A DNA stretch of 11,957 nucleotides, taken from contig CAYYWZ010000096.1 of assembly GCA_964475415.1 (NCBI GenBank), forward strand, positions 1 to 11,957, read 5' to 3'. A program made the position numbers and the translations under genes. The stretch comes from CALCMJ01 sp964475415. Lineage in GTDB: Bacteria > Bacteroidota > Bacteroidia > Chitinophagales > Saprospiraceae. The notes under the pieces are model-generated. The model saw only the letters and a list, made by a program, of their open reading frames with translations, was not told where the DNA came from and made no database searches. Below, piece by piece: positions 1-7,448 of the stretch. The first letter of the stretch is position 1, and every line of letters begins with the position of its first letter.

Positions 1-1616
1 TCTACTAAGTAGGAAGCTTTTTCCTCATTTACATTTAGAGACCAAGCTAATACAGAATTACTTTTAGCTGTAAGTTGTATTTCAAACAGTATATCATCAG
101 ATGTAATATCCTCTAAAACATCAGATTCAATATCCGTCATAATGATATTAAGCTCACCATTACTCTGCTGGTGCCAGTTAAGCTGCTCATTAAAATAACT
201 GCTAGTAATATCCGTAACTTCAACTACCTCACTATCTGTAATCATAGATAATTCTAAGCCTCTCGCTATCATTTCTCGTGATAAGTAGAATGGAATTGTA
301 TAACTCTCTCCAGCATTAAGTAACTTATCATCATAAGAAATAGAATTGGCTCTTCTATTGTCGCATCCCAATCAAGAGGAACACCTTCTGTCTGACTTTC
401 TATATCGTAAGCACTGATCTCGAAACTATCCTCGCATACACTCATCCATGTATCTAGCTCATTATTATTATAAGCATAAACAAGTTTCTCCATTAGAATC
501 TGCTATTCTTATCGCAGCTCCTTCTTTTATCTCTCCATCGCAATCTATTACTACTGTTTGCAAATTGTACAGAGATATATCTTCCTCCGTAAGTTCGTAG
601 TTTACATTATCTATGTTATCTGATTCCGTTACTAGGGAATAATTTTGTATTTCCTCCTTGCATGGATTACTTACTCGATAAGACAGTGTGCTGCTCTGCG
701 GCAGAATTGAGAGCCAATTTCCTCGTAGAGTTGTGAATGATTCTTGCGAGAAACCATCACTCTCCCAACTGTATAATTGGTATGCGATTGGCTTTTCTTC
801 TTTCATTAGCTTACCTTCTACATAGACTCCATCGGTATAAGTTGCTAATGAAAAATATCCTGTTTTTAATATCTCTGCAGAATTATTACCATCAAGATTC
901 TGAACATATTCCCATCTCGATAACTCCTCGTTGAGATAAAATAAAGCCAATGCGTTTTCTCCATTATTATAGGTTACAATCGATGGTTCATTTATATCTA
1001 TTTGTAAATTGCTTCCCTGCTGGTCAGCTATAGAAATGAAAAAAGCTTCTTTGACATCTAGAGATAATAATGTATTTACATCCTTATAAGCATGATTACC
1101 TAATTGTCTCTGCCACTTTTCTTCCTCCAGATTTCCATAAGTAAGTACTCCCTCTGACACTACAATTGTACCAGATGCATCACTTAGCTTATTTACTTCT
1201 AGAACGATAGAAGAAGAAATATCTACAGAATTGTTTATCTCCACATCGGTTTTGTTCCACTCAGGAAAAAGATGGATATCTAGATAATTTATATCATTTT
1301 CTACAAGCGTAGTTAGGACCTTAGCTCTTTCTTCTCCCTCAGAAATAATGGTAATAACTTGTCCAAATTTTCTAACGAATTGTAATGCCTCCTGGAAAAT
1401 ATAATTACTGGTTGTTACAGCATCACCGTTTACGATAATATCATATGATCTTTCTGCTATACTGCCATCACTTTCCGTTATCTTACCTGTAATCTCAGTA
1501 TCTATTCTTATTTCTGGTTCAGCATCTATCGAGGTGCTCTGCTTATTATCATAATCCTCATGACAGCTACAGAGTATGCTGAAAGAAAGAATTAATATGT
1601 AAATATTTTTATACAT
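1..1616 (-). pseudogene. large surface lipoprotein with cohesin-like C-terminal domain, two compensating frameshifts, 3' end outside window
   Basis: Reads leftward from an ATG at 1616 and is still open at base 1. The N-terminus MYKNIYILILSFSILCSC is a lipoprotein signal (lipobox around ILCSC, lipidated Cys16 or Cys18). A carboxypeptidase-regulatory-like stretch follows (ITGKITESDGSIAE, about residues 43-56). Then comes a beta-rich region whose 'ALALFYLNEELSRWEYV' segment resembles domains of Bacteroidota surface proteins. A second stretch begins 'VVIDCDGEIKEGAAIRI'. That first frame ends at 468, but the protein sense continues in another frame (LVYAYNNNELDTWMSVCEDS) through about 365. It then returns to the original frame (NRRANSISYDDKLLNAGESY), which stays open to the window edge. 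This last part looks like the cohesin-like domain of Saprospiraceae secreted proteins. The shifts are one extra base in the A-run at about 484-488 and one missing base at about 362-369. They cancel each other, so either the gene is lightly damaged or the assembly holds two errors. Its function is unknown, probably cell-surface binding or structural. Confidence 0.75.
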
Positions 1617-1959
1617 TTCTAATGGCTTATGTATGTATAAAGAAATGAGTTTCTAAAACGTTGCACTGATCTTAAAAATATATAATAAGTTTGTAAATCA
1701 CCCCTATTGATTAATATCCTTAAAGTAAGGAAAATCGGTTTCAAAATAGCCACAACAAACTATTAATAGCCACTTTAGATGTACATTAATCTTCTTTATG
1801 GATTGTAAAACCCCATAAAAAATAAGTATTCAAATTATTGTAGAATAGTGTACCCAATGTGATAGCGCTAAGATCCAGCGGTTATTATTAGAAGGTTCTT
1901 AAAAATCTAAAGAAGTAAATATTGCATAAAATAAATCTGTATAAGTTTATATCTCAAGA
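1617..1959. other. intergenic region between two minus-strand lipoprotein genes
   Basis: There is no credible open reading frame on either strand. The region holds the upstream sequence of the lipoprotein gene that starts at 1616. A weak minus-strand TAnnTTTG-like box (TATATTTT) lies about 60 bases before its ATG. It also holds a pair of 9-base direct repeats (listed separately), a 7-bp stem TTTATGG/CCATAAA at 1795-1801 and 1813-1819 without a U-tract, and the 8-base palindrome TAGCGCTA near 1863-1870. I see no clear terminator for the broken gene that ends at 1960 and no RNA gene that I recognise. Confidence 0.6.
1745..1773. repeat. two 9-bp direct repeats AATAGCCAC, 20 bp apart
   Basis: AATAGCCAC occurs at 1745-1753 and exactly again at 1765-1773. 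The start-to-start distance of 20 bp is about two helical turns, so both copies face the same side of the DNA. They lie about 130-155 bases upstream of the lipoprotein start at 1616. This geometry suits a dimeric regulator, but in AT-rich DNA two 9-mers may recur by chance. Confidence 0.35.
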
Positions 1960-2697
1960 TTATTGTCGCACTTCGCAATTAGGTAGTTGTTTACTTAGTT
2001 CTTCTAGCTCTATACTTTGGATACTATTAAAGCGGAAATCTAGAATTTCGATTTGTTTTTAACCTGCCCATATAACTTCTAAATTTTTAAACTCGTGGAA
2101 ATCTGAAGGCAGTTCTATTAACGAATTATAGCCTATAAATAATGTTTTCAGCTTATCAAGTCTAACCATTCCACTAGGTAACTTCTCTAATCTATTTTCC
2201 GATAAATCAAGATAAGATAAACTATCAAGACTTTCGATACCTTTCTCAATTACAGATAGTTTATTCCCTTTTAGATTAAGCACTTATAAATTTTTAAGTC
2301 TAAAGAGGCTACTTGGTATTTTTCAATACTATTATATCTTATTTCTAGCCACTCTAAATCCTGCAGCTCACCTATAAAATCAGGAATCTCTTTAATTTTC
2401 ATTTAAGTATAGTTTTCCAAGTTTCTTAAACTTAACTATTTCTTCTAGTATCATTACTAAGCTATCTCTATTTAGAAAAAGCTCTCTAACACCTTTAGGG
2501 TTTTGCAAAGTTTGTTCCATAGAAAAAGTTTTACTTGATCCTCTGAATAGAGAATATGACTTTGTAGGTTTAGTATTTTTGATCGAATCAGCAGAAATAT
2601 CTCTAAATTCTAAATCACCAGTTCTATTATTGTTTTTTTGTGCACTACAAGCTTGAAATAAAAATAGAATCGTGAGAAGATTTAAGAATTTATACAT
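1960..2697 (-). pseudogene. leucine-rich-repeat lipoprotein pseudogene (two frameshifts, two in-frame stops)
   Basis: Starts at the ATG at 2697 with a lipoprotein signal (MYKFLNLLTILFLFQACSAQ, lipobox FQAC, Cys17). After a linker, it enters leucine-rich repeats near 'FKKLGKLYLNEN'. The chain is then broken repeatedly. A stop at 2392-2394 follows a frameshift around 2392-2400, after which the repeat continues as 'IKEIPDFIGELQDLEWL'. A one-base loss in the A-run at 2315-2324 moves the sense to 'IPSSLFRLKNL'. A TAA at 2284-2286 sits where repeats of this type usually have a residue such as Gln, and is followed by 'VLNLKGNKLSVIE'. A second TAA at 2059-2061 is followed in the same frame by 'QIEILDFRFNSIQSIELEE' and a typical LRR C-terminus ending at 1960-1962. 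The pieces join into one coherent repeat protein of about 245 residues. With four lesions it is almost certainly non-functional. It was presumably a cell-surface lipoprotein for protein-protein contact. Confidence 0.85.
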
Positions 2698-2744
2698 CTT
2701 TTATTTTACATTTTCTACTCAAAATTAGCTTATAAAAAAGAAAT

Positions 2745-3236
2745 CTATTTAACTTTCTTCAGTATCCTTGTAATAATATGATAAGCTGCTGGACAATATT
2801 GGGTATTCTTAGTATGTAGGTCTAGATTACCCACAAACTCATAACCTTCTGTATGCGGATAATTCCTGCATGCCTTAGGTCTTATATCATAAATAAAACA
2901 CTTATTGTCTTCCATAAGAAAAGTACAGGGAACAGTCTTCAGCACCGTATCTCCATCATTATCTATTCTTGTGTATTGCTTTCTAAAATTGGCAGCTTTC
3001 ATGCCTAGCGTTTTAGCAATTCTATTTATATCTGTATTATCGACAATAGGTGGAATCTTAGAGCAGCAGTTGGCACAGTCTAGACAGTCTATCTCTGAGA
3101 ATACTTCTTCATGCGTATCGTTAGCAAGATCCATCAACTCCTTCTGAGGAACCTGCTTGAGCCTCCCTGTCACTTTGCCTCTTTGCTGCTTAATCTGATG
3201 TTTTTTATTTTTCCACTCTTCTATTAAAGTACTCAT
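2745..3236 (-). CDS. YkgJ family cysteine-cluster protein (putative metal or Fe-S binding)
   Basis: A 163-residue soluble protein of the YkgJ / UPF0153 type, marked by eight conserved-looking cysteines. A CxxCxxCC block (C51, C54, C57, C58) is followed by C104 (VPCTFL), C113 (NKCFIYDIRP), C123 (KACRNYPHTEG) and C148 (QYCPAAYH). The 'C.F..D..C.IY..RP..CR.YP' pattern is the family signature. The set is thought to bind zinc or an iron-sulfur cluster, but no reaction is established for the family. The N-terminal 45 residues are basic and helical. The ATG at 3236 is the first in frame and gives the usual family length. The gene is transcribed divergently from the secreted protein at 3331, with 94 bp between them. 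It lies 47 bp upstream of the broken LRR gene on the same strand, with which it may once have been co-transcribed. It is intact, unlike its two leftward neighbours. Confidence 0.88.
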   Translation of the reverse strand: MSTLIEEWKNKKHQIKQQRGKVTGRLKQVPQKELMDLANDTHEEVFSEIDCLDCANCCSKIPPIVDNTDINRIAKTLGMKAANFRKQYTRIDNDGDTVLKTVPCTFLMEDNKCFIYDIRPKACRNYPHTEGYEFVGNLDLHTKNTQYCPAAYHIITRILKKVK

Positions 3237-3272
3237 ATATTACTTAAATCTTTCCTTACAGTAAATTTAATA

Positions 3273-3287
3273 AAGCTAACTTAGCTT
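3273..3287. promoter_or_regulatory. 15-bp interrupted palindrome in a divergent promoter region
   Basis: AAGCTAA-C-TTAGCTT is perfectly symmetric about the C at 3280, followed on the + strand by more T residues. It lies in the 94-bp gap between the YkgJ-like gene (-) and the secreted repeat protein (+), 36 bp from the first start and 43 bp from the second. It could be an operator shared by both genes. A terminator hairpin is unlikely, because the full stem would leave a one-base loop. Confidence 0.35.
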
Positions 3288-3330
3288 TTTTTAAAAATTT
3301 ACTTAATACATAAATCATAAATTTTCGAAT

Positions 3331-4929
3331 ATGAAAAAATTTCAATTAGCCTTTTCTCTTATTTTTGCTTGTTTTTTTCTCAGCGGACAGCATGTTTTTC
3401 AGATTACTGACTTAAGGCCAGGGTCAGACGATGGCGTAAGTTTCAATGGGAATATACTTACAAATATTGTTAGCAGTGTAATCTGGATCGATCCAAATGA
3501 TTTTGGAGAAACAGATAAGGTTTTCTTCACGAATGGAAAATCATATGAAACATTTAATATTATGGAGGAAAACGAAGATGGATACAGAGTAATTGATTAT
3601 GTCGTTTACAGTGATATTTGTTATTTAGCGATTCGAGATAGCGATACAGATTTTTACAAATTAGTCAGTGTTGATGATGATGGCAATGTTAAGACCATTC
3701 TTGATGAATGGGAATCGATTGATGAACTTACAGTTTTTAATGAAAAACTCTATTTTGAAGGTGAAGAAAATATATTTGAAGAAGCTCTTCATTCTTATGA
3801 TCCGATTACTGAAGAAACAGTATTACATTTTGAAGTTGGTTCTTTTGGTATTAGAGATATAGAAGTATTTAAAGATGAGTTATACTTACTAGCGCGATTA
3901 GACAATGGTGACAATCTTATAAAAACAAACGGAACAGGTTCAGATTTTACGGAAGTTTTTTTTCTGACTAGTGGTAGTGCGTCTTCTAGTTTTAACAATA
4001 TGACAGCTACGGAAGAGAAGTTATTTTTCTTTTCTGCTGATTCAAGCTCAGATTATGGCCTGTTTTCTTCTGATGGTACAAACGAGGGTACCTTTAAAAT
4101 ATCTGGGGATTTTTCTCGGATACCATTTTTCGACTATAGAGACCAAAGAGCTTTTATCGGATTTAATAATAAATTTTACTTTCAAGGTGAGCAAGATGAA
4201 AACATGCTTTATGTAACTGATGGCACACCTGGAAATCTTAAAGAAATTCAGATCATCGCTGGTGAAGACTCAAAGCCAGACTACTTTACAGTTTATAATA
4301 ACGAATTATACTTCAAAGCGTTTCTGGGATTCTATTTTCCTAACCAAGCTATGTATAAAATAAACTCGAATGGTTTGGCTGAACAAGCTCTAGACCATAA
4401 TTTAGTTGGTAATGATTATTTACTTGATGGCAGACATCTTACCGTTCATGATGACATGCTATATTATGCATCTAGATCGAATACTGGAAATGAATTATGG
4501 AAATCTGACGGTAGAGAGATTAATACTGAGTTAGTATTCGATTTATCTCCAGGAGATGATGACTCATTTCCTTCACAATTAACCTCATGTGCCGAAAATT
4601 TATTCTTTTTTGCTACTACTGAAGAATCTGGAAAAGAACTTTTTGTATATACTTCTAATACTGTAAGTAATAAGAATGTCGTCGAAGAAAAAATTTCTGT
4701 TGAGATATTACCTAATCCAGCTGAAAATTATTTGAAAGTTACCTTTTCTGAGAATATCAAAAGTAATAACTTGAATATTTACAATGCTAATGGAGAAAAA
4801 ATTATCATGAATATAAAGGTAGGCAACTCGCTATCAGAAACAATAGATATTCAAAAACTTAGACCAGGCAGTTACTTTATTATTTCTGACGACTTTAGAA
4901 TTAGAGCACAGTTTATCAAATCTGAATAA
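3331..4929 (+). CDS. secreted ELWxxDGTxxGT-repeat protein with T9SS C-terminal sorting domain
   Basis: A 532-residue protein with a Sec signal peptide (MKKFQLAFSLIFACFFLSGQ). Its body is made of degenerate repeats in which a 'LFF/LYF' strand is followed by 'LW.SDGT..GT'. The clearest copies are near residues 199 (KTNGTGSDF), 246 (SSDGTNEGT), 296 (VTDGTPGN) and 388 (NELWKSDGRE, then VFDLSPGDDDS). This pattern is the ELWxxDGTxxGT repeat common in secreted Bacteroidota proteins and is expected to fold as a beta-propeller-like structure. From about residue 455 there is a T9SS type A sorting domain (ILPNPAENYLKV ... NIYNANGEKI ... LRPGSYFI). The protein should cross the inner membrane by Sec and the outer membrane by T9SS, ending on the surface or in the medium. 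No catalytic residues are recognisable; a role in adhesion or binding is inference. It converges on gltX across a shared terminator. Confidence 0.85.
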   Translation: MKKFQLAFSLIFACFFLSGQHVFQITDLRPGSDDGVSFNGNILTNIVSSVIWIDPNDFGETDKVFFTNGKSYETFNIMEENEDGYRVIDYVVYSDICYLAIRDSDTDFYKLVSVDDDGNVKTILDEWESIDELTVFNEKLYFEGEENIFEEALHSYDPITEETVLHFEVGSFGIRDIEVFKDELYLLARLDNGDNLIKTNGTGSDFTEVFFLTSGSASSSFNNMTATEEKLFFFSADSSSDYGLFSSDGTNEGTFKISGDFSRIPFFDYRDQRAFIGFNNKFYFQGEQDENMLYVTDGTPGNLKEIQIIAGEDSKPDYFTVYNNELYFKAFLGFYFPNQAMYKINSNGLAEQALDHNLVGNDYLLDGRHLTVHDDMLYYASRSNTGNELWKSDGREINTELVFDLSPGDDDSFPSQLTSCAENLFFFATTEESGKELFVYTSNTVSNKNVVEEKISVEILPNPAENYLKVTFSENIKSNNLNIYNANGEKIIMNIKVGNSLSETIDIQKLRPGSYFIISDDFRIRAQFIKSE

Positions 4930-4941
4930 TCCATAAAATGA

Positions 4942-4987
4942 GAACCTTATTTCTTTTTTAATAGAAAGAAATAAGGTTCACTTTTTT
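4942..4987. terminator. bidirectional intrinsic terminator between convergent genes
   Basis: A perfect 15-bp stem pairs 4942-4956 (GAACCTTATTTCTTT) with 4965-4979 around an 8-base loop. On the + strand it is followed by T6 at 4982-4987, terminating the secreted repeat protein that ends at 4929. The T-run overlaps the gltX stop codon (4986-4988). On the - strand the stem begins 6 bases after the gltX stop and is followed by TTTT, so it can also terminate gltX. Confidence 0.9.
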
Positions 4988-6506
4988 AAACCAGTAGCTT
5001 TATACCTCTTATCCCAGATTCAAATCTTGAAAGTACTTCTTCTTTTCCTAACAAAGACATCATTTCAAAAAGATCAGGACCTTTCATCGTACCAGATGTA
5101 ATGATTCTCAAAATCGGAAAAATAGCTCCGAAACTCAGCTCATTATTTGTGATATATCCTTTGACAATCTCCTGTAATTTTTCTGAACTAAAATCTTCAG
5201 ATTCAGATATAGCTTTTTTGATGTTGTCAAAATGTACTTCGTTTTCCACTTTCCATTTTTTTCTAGCCGTCTTCTCATCATCGATTCCAGGACGCTCGAA
5301 ATAAAAATATCCATTACTTAGAAATTCTGGATAGGTCTGTACCCTTTCCTTCATCTGATCGATAAAAGATAGCAGGTAAGCTTCGTCTTTATAAGTATAT
5401 CCCTTATCCGCAAGCATAGGCTTGAGAATCTCAGCGATATCATTATTATCCTTAGCAATAATATAATGCTGGTTATACCACTTAGCTTTATCTATATCGA
5501 AACGAGCACCAGATTTGACAATCTTCTCTAAACTAAATGCCTCTATAAGTCCTTCGACGGTAAACATCTCTTGCTCCGTACCTGGATTCCATCCTAGAAA
5601 AGAAAGAAAGTTAAGCATAGCAGCTGGGTCATATCCTTCCTCTCTAAATCCTTGGAAATTTTCTTCTCCTTCTACTTCCCACTGTAATGGGAATACAGGA
5701 AAACCAAACTTTGCTCCATCCCTCTTACTCAATTTTCCTTTGCCCGTTGGCTTAAGAATAAGTGGAAGATGTGCATACTTAGGCGGTTCCCAACCCATCA
5801 TTCTATACATAAGAATATGATGTGCCGTACTAGAAAGCCACTCCTCTCCCCTGATCACATGCGTAATCTCCATAAGGTGATCATCCACAATATTAGCAAG
5901 ATGATAGGTAGGCATTCCATCTCCCTTAAGAATGACTTTATCATCTAATTCGTTACTGCTGAACTGTACCTTATCTCTTACGATATCTTCAAATCCTATG
6001 GTCTCATCCGTAGGTATCTTTAATCTGATTACTACGTTTTCCCCTTTTTCTAATAATTTGGCAGTTTCTGCTGGATCTAGAGAAAGACTGTTCCTCATTT
6101 CCATTCTAGCAGAAGCATCATACTTGAAGGTATGTTTCCCTACAGCTTGCATCTGCTCTCTCTTAGTCTCCAATTCATCTGAACTATCAAAAGCATAATA
6201 AGCATAGCCTTTTTCTAATAATATATCTGTATACTTCTTATATAGATCTTTTCGCTCTGATTGTCTATAAGGTCCGTAATCTCCCCCTATTTCTGGATTT
6301 TCATCCGTTTCTAATCCAAACCAATTCAGCGCTTCGATAATATAGGCTTCCGCTCCCTGTACATATCTCGTCTGATCAGTATCCTCTATTCTCAATATAA
6401 ACTTACCACCCATTTTCTTAGCAAAAAGGTAGTTATATATAGCCGTTCTGACACCTCCTATATGAAGTGGTCCCGTGGGACTAGGTGCAAATCTTAATCT
6501 AACCAT
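4986..6506 (-). CDS. gltX: glutamate--tRNA ligase
   Basis: Glutamyl-tRNA synthetase, a cytosolic class I enzyme that charges tRNA-Glu using ATP. It has 506 residues, normal for the family. The Rossmann-fold HIGH motif is seen as PSPTGPLHIGG at residues 8-18. The KMSKS loop is KLSKR at 258-262 in the context GKGKLSKRDGAKFG. Family signatures 'LRIEDTDQTR' (38-47), 'HVIRGEEWL' and 'LNFLSFLGWNPG' are present. No cysteine zinc cluster is visible after the 'YAYYAFDSSDELE' segment, as in many members lacking the zinc site. The C-terminal anticodon-binding region is complete. ATG at 6506 gives the canonical MVRLRFAPSPTG start. The gene is monocistronic: it ends at the shared terminator and is divergent from the deacetylase at 6674. 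It is the best housekeeping anchor in the window and shows no sign of decay. Confidence 0.98.
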   Translation of the reverse strand: MVRLRFAPSPTGPLHIGGVRTAIYNYLFAKKMGGKFILRIEDTDQTRYVQGAEAYIIEALNWFGLETDENPEIGGDYGPYRQSERKDLYKKYTDILLEKGYAYYAFDSSDELETKREQMQAVGKHTFKYDASARMEMRNSLSLDPAETAKLLEKGENVVIRLKIPTDETIGFEDIVRDKVQFSSNELDDKVILKGDGMPTYHLANIVDDHLMEITHVIRGEEWLSSTAHHILMYRMMGWEPPKYAHLPLILKPTGKGKLSKRDGAKFGFPVFPLQWEVEGEENFQGFREEGYDPAAMLNFLSFLGWNPGTEQEMFTVEGLIEAFSLEKIVKSGARFDIDKAKWYNQHYIIAKDNNDIAEILKPMLADKGYTYKDEAYLLSFIDQMKERVQTYPEFLSNGYFYFERPGIDDEKTARKKWKVENEVHFDNIKKAISESEDFSSEKLQEIVKGYITNNELSFGAIFPILRIITSGTMKGPDLFEMMSLLGKEEVLSRFESGIRGIKLLV

Positions 6507-6540
6507 AATCTTTTATCCTATTTTAGCAGCAAAGTAAAGG

Positions 6541-6651
6541 AAAATACGTTATCATGAATACCAAGAAGCCATAAGATTTTATGGTATGTGAAAATAATTA
6601 TGCAAATCACTAGTTGCAATTCGATGATAACTAGTGTGTAAAACGTATTTT
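6541..6651. repeat. nested inverted repeats in the gltX / deacetylase divergent promoter
   Basis: Three inverted repeats are packed into 111 bp. The outer 10-bp arms are AAAATACGTT (6541-6550) and its exact complement AACGTATTTT (6642-6651). On the left lies CCATAA-GATT-TTATGG, overlapped by the alternative ATACCA ... TGGTAT pairing. On the right lies CACTAGTT (6608-6615) with AACTAGTG (6629-6636) around 13 bases. No target-site duplication is visible at the outer ends. The region must also hold the promoters of both flanking genes. Possible meanings are operators, a structured leader of gltX, or a small MITE-like insertion. Confidence 0.5.
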
Positions 6652-6673
6652 TCACGCAAATAGAGCTGACTGA

Positions 6674-7312
6674 ATGTATCTGGTAAAAACGCCGAAACTC
6701 GTACAAAAAATGTATCCAGACCTTGTCTGGAACCTAGGAAAAGAAGAAAAGAAAATCTATCTCACTTTCGATGATGGACCTATACCTGAAGCTACACCAT
6801 GGGTGCTGGATATTCTATCTAAGTATAATGCTCTGGCAACTTTCTTCTGTGTAGGCGAGAACGCGGCTGAGCATCCGGAGCTTGTACACAAAATCATCCA
6901 ACAAGGACATTCTATAGGTAGCCACACCTATAGCCATGTATCAGGATGGATGACGCATGATGACACTTATTATAAAGAGGTCCATAAAGCCGCACATCTA
7001 TTATCTACTAGCTTGTTTCGTCCGCCCTATGGCAGGATAAAACCACGTCAATCAAAAGTGCTATCTAAGGATTACAAGATCATAATGTGGGATTTGCTGT
7101 CAGGTGATTTTGATCCTGCAATATCTGCGGAACAATGCTACAACAATGTGGCCAATAATGTGAAAAATGGATCTATTATAGTATTTCATGACAGCGTAAA
7201 AAGTATAGAAAAATTAAAGGAATTCTTACCGGATCTTCTTCATAATTTACAAAAGGAAGGATTCAAAATGAATAATATCCATCAAGATCTTCTAGTTCCA
7301 ACGTACAATTAG
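6674..7312 (+). CDS. polysaccharide deacetylase (NodB-type carbohydrate esterase 4 family), cytosolic form
   Basis: A 212-residue NodB-homology protein. Motif 1 is TFDDGP (31-36, with D33 the likely catalytic base and D34 a metal ligand). Motif 2 is SHTYSH (metal ligands H84 and H88). Motif 3 is RPPYGR (116-121). Motif 4 lies around MWDLLSGDFDP (138-148), and the terminal FHDS carries H172. All residues needed for metal-dependent N-deacetylation are present. There is no signal peptide, and the MYLVKTPKLVQKMYPDLVWN start matches a compact, widespread Bacteroidota subgroup, so the protein probably stays in the cytosol. The natural substrate is not known from sequence; amino-sugar polymers or precursors are the family norm. 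ATG at 6674 fits the family start. The gene is divergent from gltX and is followed by 136 bp and then the arylsulfotransferase-like gene, which has its own candidate promoter. Confidence 0.93.
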   Translation: MYLVKTPKLVQKMYPDLVWNLGKEEKKIYLTFDDGPIPEATPWVLDILSKYNALATFFCVGENAAEHPELVHKIIQQGHSIGSHTYSHVSGWMTHDDTYYKEVHKAAHLLSTSLFRPPYGRIKPRQSKVLSKDYKIIMWDLLSGDFDPAISAEQCYNNVANNVKNGSIIVFHDSVKSIEKLKEFLPDLLHNLQKEGFKMNNIHQDLLVPTYN

Positions 7313-7358
7313 ATCGTTTCTATTAAACTCAAGAATACACGCCTTAACTCTATCAAGA

Positions 7359-7385
7359 CAAAACAATAGCTATTTTAGTGTTTTG
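7359..7385. repeat. hairpin with internal palindrome upstream of the arylsulfotransferase gene
   Basis: CAAAACA (7359-7365) pairs with TGTTTTG (7379-7385) around a loop that largely contains the 10-base palindrome AATAGCTATT (7365-7374). No T-tract follows, so this is a poor terminator for the deacetylase gene. The right arm overlaps the TTTG of the candidate promoter below, so a protein bound here could control that promoter. Confidence 0.3.
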
Positions 7386-7410
7386 CTCTCGATAAAATAT
7401 TATAATTTAG
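7382..7410 (+). promoter_or_regulatory. candidate Bacteroidota-type promoter for the arylsulfotransferase gene
   Basis: TTTG at 7382-7385 and TAATTTAG at 7403-7410 match the Bacteroidota -33 TTTG and -7 TAnnTTTG elements, with one mismatch in the latter. The spacing of 17 bases is at the short end of the accepted range. Transcription would start near 7416, about 33 bases before the GTG start. Confidence 0.4.
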
Positions 7411-7448
7411 GGTACTATAATTTTCTATTATTTATAAACTAGAATACT

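Noticed and set aside
1795..1819. 7-bp hairpin as terminator of the LRR gene
   Set aside because: No U-tract follows on either strand, and it lies about 140 bases past the gene end.
5101..6198. Several plus-strand open frames inside gltX
   Set aside because: They are antisense shadows of a well-conserved aminoacyl-tRNA synthetase and have no recognisable features.
6541..6651. Definite MITE or insertion sequence remnant
   Set aside because: The terminal repeats are short, no target-site duplication is visible, and no second copy occurs in the window. Kept only as a structural observation.
6518..6706. 62-residue minus-strand open frame in the gltX upstream region
   Set aside because: It overlaps the deacetylase start and the inverted repeats, has no family features, and would run directly into gltX control sequence.
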